From the NCBI GenBank assembly GCA_905221605.1, contig CAJNDS010002412.1, positions 1,319,386-1,383,385 of the forward strand: a stretch of 64,000 bases of DNA, read 5' to 3'. The DNA is from Symbiodinium natans (Eukaryota > Sar > Dinophyceae > Suessiales > Symbiodiniaceae). The position numbers and the translations under genes were made by a program. This document shows, one piece after another, positions 63,696 to 64,000 of this stretch. The notes beneath the pieces are model-generated. The model was not told the origin of the DNA and did no database searches. It saw only the letters and a program-made list of their open reading frames with translations. The first letter of the stretch is position 1. Each line of letters opens with the position of its first letter.

Positions 63696-63972
63696 AAGGG
63701 CTTGCCTTTGGCATCCCTCGGTGGGTTGTGAACGCACACCCTCTTTTGGGGGGTGCTTGTGCAAAAGTTAAGACAAATCAAAACCACACCCCTAAACCCT
63801 AAACCCTAAACCCTAAATCAAAACCACACTCCCTCAGGCCAGGGGGGAGGCGTGGATCTGCGGAAAACTTTCGGGGGTGGGGGGACGGGGGGCCTACCCC
63901 TCAGGGTGGTGCTGCTTCAACTGAAGTGCAGCAGAGAGGGTAGTCTGAAATAGTTTTCGGCTACATGTCCAG
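63696..63972. repeat. Paralogous segment, array-bearing copy
   Basis: Counterpart of 57486-57960. Contains the telomere-type insertion at 63790-63817 bounded by AAATCAAAACCACAC at 63775-63789 and 63815-63829. Confidence 0.8.
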
Positions 63973-64000
63973 CTACAGGCCAACAATCGTTCCTCTGGCA
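63973..64000 (-). CDS. 3' end of a second membrane-protein gene (partial)
   Basis: The last codons RGTIVGL and a TAG at 63973-63975 align with DTIVVL and TAG at 57971 of the gene to the left; the 3' flank aligns too. The gene continues beyond the window. Confidence 0.5.

Noticed and set aside
1-64000. CRISPR array, tRNA or rRNA genes
   Set aside because: The regular repeats are telomere-type heptamers without unique spacers of constant length, and no tRNA or rRNA core motif was recognised by eye.

Overview
The window looks like nuclear DNA from a dinoflagellate, most likely of the Symbiodiniaceae type; this is an inference, since no rRNA, tRNA or plastid gene was seen to fix the taxon. The evidence is: hundreds of interstitial copies of the telomere-type heptamer TTTAGGG/CCCTAAA in both orientations; GT-AG and GC-AG introns; coding exons with strongly G/C-biased third positions; and a multipass membrane protein carrying FWSHSWHG, VDRLCISQ and RLWC-type motifs that I associate with dinoflagellate gene families.

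Layout. Bases 1-6.37 kb form a distinct block without TTTAGGG repeats and rich in CATG. It holds a two-exon minus-strand gene (413-4842, about 1,400 aa, transposase-like in places), a GGCATGT heptamer array on the left and a higher-order minisatellite on the right (5.57-6.37 kb). From 6.4 kb to the end the DNA is a mosaic of telomere-type arrays, short terminal-inverted-repeat elements of at least six families, and islands of 45-140 bp that read as G/C3-biased exons, mostly on the minus strand. Recognisable genes in the mosaic are an intronless MATH-BTB gene (17366-18877, minus); three paralogous minus-strand genes of an ankyrin-like family (39507-42297, 45326-46810, 51707-54333), two of them with three exons; a partial tandem copy of the third; and a multi-exon membrane-protein gene (57971 to about 59850, minus). 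The 3' end of a relative of the last lies at the right edge.

Two themes link the parts. First, telomere-type arrays behave like insertions. Two are flanked by perfect direct repeats of 13 and 15 bp; one of these has an empty paralogous site inside the window; others sit inside short inverted-repeat elements or in proven introns. Second, genes are being remodelled by duplication. A 1.9-kb tandem duplication gave gene 3 a second set of 3' exons behind a borrowed splice acceptor in a compatible phase, one intron of the membrane gene is almost entirely an inverted-repeat element (introner-like), and a 10-bp tandem duplication breaks the same gene's frame.

Exon calls in the mosaic rest only on codon bias, open frame and splice-like borders and are given low confidence.
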